Assembly (NCBI GenBank): GCA_945870855.1
Contig: CAMBTP010000016.1
Span: 1 to 52,876 of the forward strand
DNA from: Prosthecobacter debontii
Lineage (GTDB): Bacteria > Verrucomicrobiota > Verrucomicrobiia > Verrucomicrobiales > Akkermansiaceae
Direction of reading: 5' to 3'
Length of the DNA stretch: 52,876 bases
The first letter of the stretch is position 1. The number at the start of each line of letters is the position of its first letter. The notes below the pieces were generated by a model. The model made no database searches and had not been told where the DNA came from. It worked only from the letters and a program-made list of their open reading frames with translations. Below, in pieces: positions 45,359-52,876 of the stretch. The translations under genes were made by a program, and so were the position numbers.

Positions 45359-47128
45359 ATGCCTGTGGCGGAAACGAAAAAATCTCCCATCTCCTCGAAC
45401 CGTTGGATTCTTAACTATCTGCTACGTGAGAAGCACGTGTTCATCCCCTCACTGATTGCGTTGTTTGTAACTGCTGGACTTGCGCTCGCGTTCCCCTATT
45501 TCCTGAAAGAACTGGTCGGCAGCCCGGTTGATGCGTTGCAAAAAGCCGTCCCGCCTGCGGAGATTCTTGCGAGAACGAACGACATTATTCTCAAACTTAT
45601 CGCCGCCCTGTTTCTTCAGGCTACCATCGGATACTTCCGCGTCCAGGGCTTCATCCGCTCCGGCGAGTCCGCGCTGAACCACCTCCGCAAAGACCTCTTC
45701 AAGCACGTCCTTGGACTACCCGTCCCCTACTTCCAAGACCAGCGCGCTGGCTCCCTCAGTAACCGCGTCACCGCCGATCTTGCACTCGTCCGCGAGACGC
45801 TGATCTCTACCGTGCCTCAGGCTGTTCGCCAAACGGTCATCCTTATTGGCGGATTGATATTCATCTTCATCTCCTCGTGGAAGCTCTCGCTGATCATGCT
45901 AGGTTGCATCCCCATCGTCGTGCTGCTCATGGCTTTTTTCGGCAGAAAAGTCCGCAACCACTCCAAGGCCGCCCAACAATCTCTTGCCGATGCCTCCACA
46001 GTCATTGAGGAATCCGTCCAGAACATCGCCGATGTAAAAGCCTTCACCAACGAGGGCTTCGAGCGCGCCCGCTACGAATCATCCCTCGCTGCCTTCCTTG
46101 CCATCGCCCTTCGCGGCGCGAAGGCGCGGGGCGCGTTTCTCTCGTTCATTATTTTCGTGCTCTTCGGCACCATCGCCTTCGTCGTCTGGTATGGAGCGCA
46201 GATGTATTCAACAGGCGGAATCTCTTGGGAAAACTTTTTTTCCTTCATCCTCTTCTCAATTTTCGTCGGCGCGTCGCTTGGATCGTTTCCTGAAATTATT
46301 TCCCAACTCCAGCAAACCGCGGGTGCTACGGAGCGCCTGCGCGAAATCCTCGACATGTCCACCGAGCGCGAATCAGGCCGCTCCGATCTAACGCTCTCCG
46401 GCGCGATCGCCTTCGAGGATATCTCTTTTCACTACGCCTCCCGCCAGGAGATTGCCGTCTTGGAAAATCTAACCATATCCCTCCCCTCCGGCCAGCGCAC
46501 CGCCATCGTCGGGCCATCCGGCGCGGGGAAATCCACTCTCTTTTCCCTCATCCTCGGCTTCAACGAACCTAACTCCGGCAAGCTCCTCCTGGACGGCACA
46601 GATGCCCGTGAAATTTCACTCGCCTGCCTGCGCTCGCAGATCGCTATCGTTCCGCAGGAGGTCATGCTTTTTGGCGGCACTATCTCCGAAAATATCGCCT
46701 ACGGCAAAGAAGGAGCCACCCAAGCCGAGATCGAGTCTGCCGCCGCTTTGGCCAATGCCCACGACTTCATCGCCGAACTTCCCGAAGGCTACGCCACTCT
46801 CGTCGGCCCCCGCGGCACCAAGCTCTCCGGTGGCCAGCGCCAGCGCATCGCGATCGCCCGCGCCGTCCTCGCCGATCCCAAAATCCTGCTCCTCGACGAA
46901 GCCACCTCCGCCCTCGACAGCGAATCTGAGCGCCTGGTCAACGAAGCCCTGGAACGCCTCATGCAAGGCCGCACCTCCCTCGTCATCGCCCATCGCCTCT
47001 CCACCGTCCGCCACGCCGATCAGATCCTCGTCCTTTCCAAGGGAAAGATCGTCGAGCAAGGGACACACGAAGTGCTGCTTTCTGCCAATGGAACTTATCG
47101 CTTCCTCGCGGAGACCCAGTTGTCGTAA
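45359..47128 (+). CDS. MsbA/LmrA-type ABC exporter (fused TM and ATPase)
   Basis: 589 aa. Six TMs lie in residues about 25-320, followed by an ATPase domain (about 345-585). Walker A GPSGAGKST, Q-loop IVPQEVMLFGG, signature LSGGQRQRIAIARAV, Walker B ILLLDEATSALD and H-loop IAHRLSTV are intact. It works as a homodimer exporting lipids, drugs or peptides. The start is 31 bp after the PEP-CTERM protease on the same strand, so the two may be cotranscribed; transport of the protease is not implied. The substrate is unknown. Confidence 0.9.
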   Translation: MPVAETKKSPISSNRWILNYLLREKHVFIPSLIALFVTAGLALAFPYFLKELVGSPVDALQKAVPPAEILARTNDIILKLIAALFLQATIGYFRVQGFIRSGESALNHLRKDLFKHVLGLPVPYFQDQRAGSLSNRVTADLALVRETLISTVPQAVRQTVILIGGLIFIFISSWKLSLIMLGCIPIVVLLMAFFGRKVRNHSKAAQQSLADASTVIEESVQNIADVKAFTNEGFERARYESSLAAFLAIALRGAKARGAFLSFIIFVLFGTIAFVVWYGAQMYSTGGISWENFFSFILFSIFVGASLGSFPEIISQLQQTAGATERLREILDMSTERESGRSDLTLSGAIAFEDISFHYASRQEIAVLENLTISLPSGQRTAIVGPSGAGKSTLFSLILGFNEPNSGKLLLDGTDAREISLACLRSQIAIVPQEVMLFGGTISENIAYGKEGATQAEIESAAALANAHDFIAELPEGYATLVGPRGTKLSGGQRQRIAIARAVLADPKILLLDEATSALDSESERLVNEALERLMQGRTSLVIAHRLSTVRHADQILVLSKGKIVEQGTHEVLLSANGTYRFLAETQLS

Positions 47129-47202
47129 CCTATCTTGGAAAGATCAATATCGAATCCATCGTATCAGCCCATGCTGCCTAACGACTATAAATTATCGAAA
47201 TC

Positions 47203-49857
47203 ATGACGCATTACATAAAACTCATCGCCTCTGCTCTGATCGTCTCGCTGGCACAAATCTCAGCGGACACTCTTGTCCCCGAGGAAATGTTCACCCTCGC
47301 CGATAGCAATCTTGAGATCACCGTTTGGGCTAGTAGCCCGATGTTGCAAAATCCGACCAACATCGACTTCGATGCCGAAGGCCGCCTCTACGTCGCGGAA
47401 GGCGTCAACTACCGCCATGCCAAAGACAAGCGCCCCGAGGGCGACCGCATCGTCATCCTTGAGGACACCGACAAGGATGGAAAAGCGGATACCACGGAGG
47501 TTTTCACGCAGGAGAAAAACCTCGAATCCCCGCTCGGCATCACCGTTCTCGAAAACCAAATCATCGTCGCTCAGCCGCCCGATCTGCTCGTATATACTGA
47601 TACCAACCGCGACCGAAAATTCGATCCCGCCGTGGACAAGCGCGACGTCCTTCTGACGGGTTTCAACGCCCGTCAGCACGATCACTCGCTGCACTCGGTA
47701 ACCGTCGGCCCGGATGGTCTCTGGAATTTCAACAATGGCAACTGCGGCGGAATCTTCACCGACAAATCCGGTAAAACCTTCCGCATCGGCAGCGGCTACT
47801 ACGGTGGCGGCGGCACATGGTATCAGGACACCCGCGCCATCGCCGGACAACCCAGCGACGACGGAAATATCTGGGTTGGAGGTTTTTCTGTTAGAATGAA
47901 CCCCGATGGCACGAACGCCCGCATCGTCGGACACAACTACCGCAACTCTTACGAACAGTCACTCACCTCCTTCGGCGACATGTTCCAATCCGACAACGAC
48001 GATCCGCCGGCGTGCCGCGTCGCGGAAATCATCGAGGGCGGTAACGCCGGCTTCTCTTCCGCCGACGGCCAACGCGCATGGGGAGCCGACAAGCGCCCCG
48101 GCCAGGACACTCCCACCGCTGAGTGGAGACAAGAAGACCCCGGCACCATGCCCTCCGGCGATGTGTATGGCGGTGGCTCGCCCACCGGTGTCGCGTATTA
48201 TGAAAACGGCGCGCTTGGCGATAAATGGCAGGGCCTGCTGCTCGCCTGCGAGGCAGGAAAAAACGTGGTTTTCGGCTACCTTCCCGTCCCCGATGGCGCG
48301 GGCTTCAAGCTGGAGCGCATCGATTTTCTAACATCTAACAAAGAAGGCGAATTCGCAGGCTCCGACTTTCAGGGCGGGCCTAACAACGAGCTGAAAACCC
48401 GTTTCCGTCCCGCCGATGTCGCCGTCGGCCCCGATGGAGCTCTATATGTCGCCGATTGGTTCGATCCACGCGTGGGCGGCCACGGCACCCAGGACGACTC
48501 CGGCTCCGGCACTATCTACCGCATCGCTCCAAAAGGTTTCAAACCAGTCATCCCAAAAATCGACCTAGCTACCAAGGAAGGCCAGATTCTGGCATTAAAA
48601 AGCCCCGCCGTGAACGTCCGTAACAGCGGGTTCACTCGTCTCAAGGCCGAAGGCGAAAAGGCCGTGCCCGTCGTGGCTGCGCTGCTAGCAAACCCCGACA
48701 AGCAGATCGCCGCCCGCGCCGTCTGGCTGCTCGCACAAATGGGCGATTCCGGCCAAGCAATCGTCGCCAAACTCCTCAATTCTGCGGAGCCTCGCACCCG
48801 ACTCGTCGCCTGCCGCGCCATCCGTGCCGCCGGTGGTGATGTCTTGAAGCTCGCCGAGAAAATGGCTTCTGATCCAGCTCCCATGGTGCGACGCGAAATC
48901 GTCCTGAGCCTGCGCGATATTCCTGTAAGTGCCTCCCTCCCCCACCTCGTCACCATCGCCAAGCAATTCGATGGCAAGGATCGCGCCTATCTCGAAGCCT
49001 TCGGCCTCGGTTGCACGGGCAAGGAAGCCGCCGTTTACGATGCCCTTCGCAAGGAAATGACCGCCGCCCCGGATGCTTGGACGGACGCCTTCGCGTGGCT
49101 CGCCTGGCGCCTGCACCCGCCGCAAGCCGTCGCCGACCAGAAAGCCCGCGTGCTTTCCGAAAAAGTCAGTCCCGATCAATCCAAGCTCTCGCTGACCGCC
49201 CTCGGTTTCACCCGCAGCGCCGCCGCCGCCACTGCCATGATCCAGATCGCGAATACCGATGGCTTCGTCCACAAAGAGCTCGCAAACTGGTGGGTCAACA
49301 ATCGCAAAGGCAACCTCTGGAAAGCACACAACGTTGACGGCATTCTCAAGGCCATGGGACAGGATCCCGCCAGCGTGAAACTCGTCGCAGTAGAAATGCC
49401 CGCGGAGCCAGCCAACGCCCAGAAGCTGCCGACCACGGCGGAAATCCTAAAACTCCAAGGTGATGCCGAGCGCGGCAAAGCCTCGATCGCCAGCTGCTAC
49501 ATGTGCCACCACATCGGCGACCAAGGCGTCGATTACGGGCCCGATCTAACCAGCTTCGGCAAACAGCAACCGGCCGCAGTCATCATCGATGCCATACTGA
49601 ATCCCTCCGCCGATATCTCCCACGGTTACGAAGGCACTGAGATCAAAACAACGGATGGTCTCACCATCACCGGCATGCTCCTCGCGGAAGGCGATCCAGT
49701 CATCATCAAATGCCTCGGCGGCCAAACCCAGACCATCGCCAAATCCCGCATCGCCAGTATGAAGCGCATGGAGAAATCCCTCATGTATGGCCCATCCAAC
49801 CTAGGACTGAGCGCCCAAGCCATCGCCGATATGACGGCTTATCTCAAAGGTCTGTGA
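47203..49857 (+). CDS. PVC-type membrane-bound dehydrogenase with HEAT repeats and cytochrome c domain
   Basis: 884 aa with a signal peptide (about 1-22). An N-terminal beta-propeller of the TIGR02604 dehydrogenase type (NPTNIDFDAEGRLYVAEGVN, VGPDGALYVADWFDPRVGG) covers about 25-445. Alpha-helical HEAT-like repeats cover about 450-720. The C-terminal haem-binding domain of the TIGR02603 type has CYMCH at about 765-769 followed by YGPDLTSFG. Such fusions are characteristic of Planctomycetes and Verrucomicrobia and are thought to oxidise sugars or related compounds outside the cytoplasm, passing electrons to cytochrome c. Substrate unknown. Confidence 0.9.
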   Translation: MTHYIKLIASALIVSLAQISADTLVPEEMFTLADSNLEITVWASSPMLQNPTNIDFDAEGRLYVAEGVNYRHAKDKRPEGDRIVILEDTDKDGKADTTEVFTQEKNLESPLGITVLENQIIVAQPPDLLVYTDTNRDRKFDPAVDKRDVLLTGFNARQHDHSLHSVTVGPDGLWNFNNGNCGGIFTDKSGKTFRIGSGYYGGGGTWYQDTRAIAGQPSDDGNIWVGGFSVRMNPDGTNARIVGHNYRNSYEQSLTSFGDMFQSDNDDPPACRVAEIIEGGNAGFSSADGQRAWGADKRPGQDTPTAEWRQEDPGTMPSGDVYGGGSPTGVAYYENGALGDKWQGLLLACEAGKNVVFGYLPVPDGAGFKLERIDFLTSNKEGEFAGSDFQGGPNNELKTRFRPADVAVGPDGALYVADWFDPRVGGHGTQDDSGSGTIYRIAPKGFKPVIPKIDLATKEGQILALKSPAVNVRNSGFTRLKAEGEKAVPVVAALLANPDKQIAARAVWLLAQMGDSGQAIVAKLLNSAEPRTRLVACRAIRAAGGDVLKLAEKMASDPAPMVRREIVLSLRDIPVSASLPHLVTIAKQFDGKDRAYLEAFGLGCTGKEAAVYDALRKEMTAAPDAWTDAFAWLAWRLHPPQAVADQKARVLSEKVSPDQSKLSLTALGFTRSAAAATAMIQIANTDGFVHKELANWWVNNRKGNLWKAHNVDGILKAMGQDPASVKLVAVEMPAEPANAQKLPTTAEILKLQGDAERGKASIASCYMCHHIGDQGVDYGPDLTSFGKQQPAAVIIDAILNPSADISHGYEGTEIKTTDGLTITGMLLAEGDPVIIKCLGGQTQTIAKSRIASMKRMEKSLMYGPSNLGLSAQAIADMTAYLKGL

Positions 49858-49932
49858 AAGGAATCTCAAGTTTCCAGTTCCATGTGAAACTCTTCGCCCC
49901 TTAAAGCGAGCCTCCGCGCTTGACATAAAATA

Positions 49933-50007
49933 TGGAGCCGCTGGTCGGATTCGAACCGACGACCTGCTCATTACGAATGAGCTGCTCTACCCCTGAGCTA
50001 CAGCGGC
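49933..50007 (-). tRNA. tRNA-Thr (anticodon CGT)
   Basis: 75 nt on the minus strand with encoded CCA. The acceptor GCCGCTG/CAGCGGC, D arm GCTC/GAGC, anticodon stem GCTCA/TGAGC with loop TTCGTAA, and T arm GTCGG/CCGAC are intact. It reads ACG. Confidence 0.96.
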
Positions 50008-50123
50008 GATTGCCGAGCGACAAGCAACCAAAGCATGATCACTCCGGCAAGCCGGAAATTCTGCGAGATCATTTTGGACGCTGAATCTTTCGTAAAGATC
50101 CGATGTTATCCTGAGGGGTTGCA

Positions 50124-51107
50124 ATGCGCCACACCATGCGGCATTTTTACTGCGTGGCTTTCTGTAAATTTCGATTTCACCTGATGCTCATGCTCGGCGC
50201 GATTGCCACGGGTTGCGCCCCAGATGCGATTCTCATCAACTATGCCAAGGAAGGCGGCGGCGAGTCAGAAACATTTGGCTACCGCACATGGAAGCGGAAA
50301 GGAGTGGAGCCGGATCTCGTCGTAATCGGTATTCACGGCTTCTGCGGTGCCTCAATGGATTATGCAAACTTAGGCAACCACCTTGTTCAAAATCAGCCTA
50401 AAACCGCCCTCTACGCCTACGAAGTGCGCGGCCAAGGCAGCGATCCCATCCACGCTCGTCGCGGCGATATCGGTAATCCCGCCCAATGGTATGAGGATTT
50501 AGAAGCCTTCACTCAACTCGTCGAAGAGCGTCACCCAGACGCGAAGATCATCTGGTATGGCGAAAGCATGGGCGCGCTCATCGCCACCCACGCCCTCAAC
50601 GCCGCCCCGCCCGGAAAGCCGCCCTGCGACGGGCTCGTGCTTTCCTCTCCTATCGTCCGTTTTAAAAACGACATTGAGCCGTGGAAAATCGCACTCGTCC
50701 AAGTCGCCGCCACCACCCTTCCGCTCGCTCGCGTTTCCCTTGATGCCCTCGCGCCAGAGCATGACGTGCAAATGACCCAGGAGTCCAAGCACCTCAAGCA
50801 GTCGCAGTCGAATTCATACAATATCGAGAAACACACCCTCCGCCTACTCGCCACCCTTGGTCGGCTCATCGATGGCATGAACCTCTGCGCCGCAGATATG
50901 GAAGTCCCGGTCCTGGTTCTCCATGGCGGCAAGGATTATTTCAACGACGATTCCGACTTGCGCGGCTTCATCGCCCGTATGCCATCCAGCGTTTCCAAAA
51001 CCTATAAAAACTACCCCGACGCCTACCACCTCCTCATGTTCGACGAACAGCATGAAAGGATCTTCCGCGACGTCCAGCGCTGGCTTAACAAGCGCCGCAG
51101 GGATTAG
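50124..51107 (+). CDS. lipoprotein alpha/beta-hydrolase, monoacylglycerol-lipase-like
   Basis: 327 aa. The ATG at 50124 has a good GAGGGG ribosome site. A lipobox (ATGC, C31) follows a hydrophobic stretch, so it is probably membrane-anchored. The serine-hydrolase fold shows VIGIHGFCGASMDY (oxyanion region), GESMGA with S148, LVLHGGKDYFND (Asp) and AYHLLMFDE (His). The cap and elbow resemble monoacylglycerol lipases (Hydrolase_4). It probably cleaves lipid esters. A HAD phosphatase gene follows directly. Confidence 0.8.
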   Translation: MRHTMRHFYCVAFCKFRFHLMLMLGAIATGCAPDAILINYAKEGGGESETFGYRTWKRKGVEPDLVVIGIHGFCGASMDYANLGNHLVQNQPKTALYAYEVRGQGSDPIHARRGDIGNPAQWYEDLEAFTQLVEERHPDAKIIWYGESMGALIATHALNAAPPGKPPCDGLVLSSPIVRFKNDIEPWKIALVQVAATTLPLARVSLDALAPEHDVQMTQESKHLKQSQSNSYNIEKHTLRLLATLGRLIDGMNLCAADMEVPVLVLHGGKDYFNDDSDLRGFIARMPSSVSKTYKNYPDAYHLLMFDEQHERIFRDVQRWLNKRRRD

Positions 51108-51167
51108 ATGATTCCGCCACAGGTTTTGGCTGGCAAATGGAGTTGCGTGAAGGCAGTCTCCGGAAAA

Positions 51168-51797
51168 ATGAAATACCGAGCCCTGATTTTTGATTTCGAC
51201 GGCACCATCGCCGACACCCTCGGCGAGTCCCGCCGCATTTTCAACGAGATCGCCCCCGATTATGGCATCCGCCAGGTCGAGGAGCACGAGATAGCAGTCC
51301 TACGCCACCTCTCACTCAAACAGATCCTTTCCGAACTAAAAATCCCCAAGCGCCGCGTCCCTTCCATCATCGCCCGCGGCACCGGCATGATGCGAGCGAA
51401 CATCGACCAGCTCCAGCTCATCGACGGCATGAAGGACGCCCTCACTGAGCTGCGCAACCACACCGACAGCTTCGGCATCCTCACATCGAACACCACGGCC
51501 AACGTCGATGTCTTCCTCCGTAACCACGGCATCCGGGATCTCTTCGAGTTCGTATCCTCCACCTCCAAGCTCACTGGAAAAGCCCGCCACCTCCGCGCCA
51601 TCCGCAAAACCTTCTCCATCCCAAATACCGAGATGCTTTACATCGGCGACGAGCTCCGCGACGTGAAAGCCGCCCAGAAAGCCAAAATCCCCCACGCCGC
51701 CGTGAGCTGGGGTTTCAACTCCCGCGAGTCTCTCGCAAAAGAGAAGCCCACCTACCTCATCGACCACCCCGAGGAATTCCTGCGCGTGCTGGTTTGA
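51168..51797 (+). CDS. HAD-family hydrolase, phosphoglycolate-phosphatase-like
   Basis: 209 aa from ATG 51168. I chose this start because motif I (FDFDGTIADT) should lie near the N-terminus; an ATG at 51108 directly after the previous stop is the alternative. Motif II is ILTSNT, the lysine is in the TGKARH region, and motif III is YIGDELRDVKAA. A small helical cap lies between motifs I and II. It dephosphorylates a small phosphate ester; phosphoglycolate is a guess by family resemblance. Confidence 0.8.
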   Translation: MKYRALIFDFDGTIADTLGESRRIFNEIAPDYGIRQVEEHEIAVLRHLSLKQILSELKIPKRRVPSIIARGTGMMRANIDQLQLIDGMKDALTELRNHTDSFGILTSNTTANVDVFLRNHGIRDLFEFVSSTSKLTGKARHLRAIRKTFSIPNTEMLYIGDELRDVKAAQKAKIPHAAVSWGFNSRESLAKEKPTYLIDHPEEFLRVLV

Positions 51798-51845
51798 GCC
51801 AACCCCGCATTGACAGAATGGCTTGGTATTAGACAGGGTTCCGGT

Positions 51846-52574
51846 ATGTCAGAGGAAAAACACGAGGATATAAGCGCGAACAATAGCGACCAAGCGGAGC
51901 ACTCACATCCCGAAGCGGTGGAGACCCAAGTCGGTAAAAAGTTTACGGCGCAATTCAATCCCGTATTGGTTCTTCTTTTCTTGATCCTCGCTATGCTCAT
52001 CGTGCTAGCGGTGACGGTAGTCCGCAGAGGTGGAACTCCTATGAATTCCAGTGAAGATCCTACTGTTGCCGCGATTAAAGCAGATCTAGATGCGCGACGT
52101 TCCGAGTTGAATCGGCAACGTATCGCCATGGGATTATCGCCGCTAGAAGGTAGCACGGAACCCGTCGAGGAGATCGCAAAACGGCTAAAGACGGATGCAG
52201 ATACTTTGGCAGGAATTTCCGGAAAATTTCAACAAATGCTCGCGGACAAGGATGCGGAATTATCCACCCGCAATGGCGAAACGCTGCGCCTTGAAAAGCT
52301 GAAGCAGGATGTTTCCCTCGAGAACGCCCGCCTTCAGAGCGAACTCCAGCGCGCGCTGAGCGAATCTGCGGAGGTTGGTCAGCTTAAAACATTGCTCGCC
52401 GATGCGCAGACCCAGCGGGATGCCATGTCCAGTGAACTTGCCTTACTGAAAGAGGAGATGGCCGTTCTTGGCAAGGGCGTCAGCGCCGAAGAGTTCGCAA
52501 CTCTTCAGCGACGTTACGAGGAGACACTGCGTGCCAAAGAGTTTTACGAAGCAAAGGCAAAGGAACTTGAGTAA
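51846..52574 (+). CDS. membrane-anchored coiled-coil protein of unknown function
   Basis: 242 aa from ATG 51846; an earlier in-frame start at 51810 is less convincing. A charged N-terminus is followed by one TM (about 42-64, VLVLLFLILAMLIVLAVTVV) and then a long coiled coil (about 125-240) to the end. The topology suggests a periplasmic rod or scaffold. I recognise no family. The same frame stays open for a further 35 codons beyond the TAA stop, to a TGA at 52680-52682. Confidence 0.65.
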   Translation: MSEEKHEDISANNSDQAEHSHPEAVETQVGKKFTAQFNPVLVLLFLILAMLIVLAVTVVRRGGTPMNSSEDPTVAAIKADLDARRSELNRQRIAMGLSPLEGSTEPVEEIAKRLKTDADTLAGISGKFQQMLADKDAELSTRNGETLRLEKLKQDVSLENARLQSELQRALSESAEVGQLKTLLADAQTQRDAMSSELALLKEEMAVLGKGVSAEEFATLQRRYEETLRAKEFYEAKAKELE

Positions 52575-52684
52575 AACACAGCAAAGGCGGATCTCTTCGC
52601 AAATTCCGCAGCCGAGCATTTCGCCTCGTTAGACTGGTTGCCAAAAGTCCTTGCGCATATCCATACCGCCGGAGGCTTTTGACT

Positions 52685-52710
52685 GCTGCGGTTCTCATCC
52701 GCAGCTTTTT
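52685..52710 (+). terminator. rho-independent terminator
   Basis: GCTGCGG, a 7-nt loop and CCGCAGC form a perfect 7-bp stem followed by five T. It lies 110 bp after the coiled-coil gene's TAA and directly after the TGA that ends the open frame continuing past it. Confidence 0.75.
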
Positions 52711-52763
52711 GGGTTCGTGATGGAAATACGAAGTAAGCTGGTTGCAGCCTTGCCGAATGGGAA

Positions 52764-52857
52764 GAATTTGAACCGCCAAGGAAGAGAAGTTCGCCAAGGA
52801 GGAATTGTTTTTTGCATTCTTCACTTTTCTTTCTTGGCGCTCTTGGCGGTGAAATTC
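52764..52857. repeat. imperfect inverted repeat built on CCGCCAAG units
   Basis: GAATTTGAACCGCCAAG (52764-52780) is mirrored by CTTGGCGGTGAAATTC (52842-52857), with further CGCCAAG-like units inside (near 52792 and 52834). It resembles short dispersed CGCCAAG-type intergenic repeats. The rest of 52575-52876 is the open-frame extension, the terminator and unassigned sequence. Confidence 0.45.
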
Positions 52858-52876
52858 TCCCTATGGAGAAGGGTCT

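Noticed and set aside
1..52876. CRISPR array, rRNA genes, replication origin
   Set aside because: No regularly spaced direct repeats, no rRNA signatures and no DnaA-box cluster were seen.

Overview
The window reads as a chromosomal piece of a member of the Verrucomicrobiota (PVC superphylum). The evidence is the gene content: a PVC-type membrane-bound dehydrogenase fused to a haem-binding domain, a TIGR03790-family protein, a PEP-CTERM exported protein, formylglycine sulfatases with secreted glycoside hydrolases, a fused SecDF beside yajC and tgt, and weak or absent Shine-Dalgarno sites. The assignment rests on family knowledge, not on a database search.

Region 1 (about 1-22560) is an accessory polysaccharide-utilisation locus. 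On the minus strand a tightly packed operon encodes a DUF5703/LamG glycosidase-like protein, a GH2 beta-galactosidase-like enzyme with a discoidin/CBM32 module, a GH36-like alpha-galactosidase and a GH2 gene that looks internally deleted and runs off the window. Divergent from it on the plus strand lie an alpha/beta-hydrolase esterase, a three-gene MotA/TolQ-type ion-channel set, a GH29 alpha-L-fucosidase, a sulfatase, a histidine kinase with discoidin-like sensor modules plus its NarL-type regulator, and a RhaT-type 6-deoxyhexose/H+ symporter. An 18-bp palindrome occurs upstream of both the esterase and the fucosidase. Together they suggest degradation and uptake of a sulfated, acylated, galactose- and fucose/rhamnose-containing polymer under a dedicated two-component system.

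Region 2 (about 22650-24790) is a scar: a frameshifted transposase relic and a tyrosine integrase next to an initiator tRNA-fMet gene. No cargo and no duplicated tRNA end were found.

Region 3 (about 24900-36230) is largely housekeeping: a glycosylase-like protein of unproven function, NAD kinase, TIGR03790, DUF2851, tRNA-Asn, a YjdM-like zinc-ribbon protein, the tgt-yajC-secDF export/queuosine cluster, an EF-hand protein and metF. It is followed by about 490 bp of repeats with a possible gene relic.

Region 4 (about 36720-52876) holds a five-gene translationally coupled YejBEA/OppDF-type importer, a cytochrome c lipoprotein, a PEP-CTERM trypsin-like protease, an MsbA-type ABC exporter, the PVC dehydrogenase, tRNA-Thr, a lipase-like lipoprotein, a HAD phosphatase and a membrane-anchored coiled-coil protein.

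The strongest candidate for an undescribed system is the three-gene channel set at 11609-14849. It has a four-TM MotA/TolQ-like protein with an N-terminal zinc ribbon and a long helical tail, plus two paralogous single-TM coiled-coil partners, only one of which carries the acidic TM residue expected for a proton-driven stator. It sits inside a carbohydrate locus.
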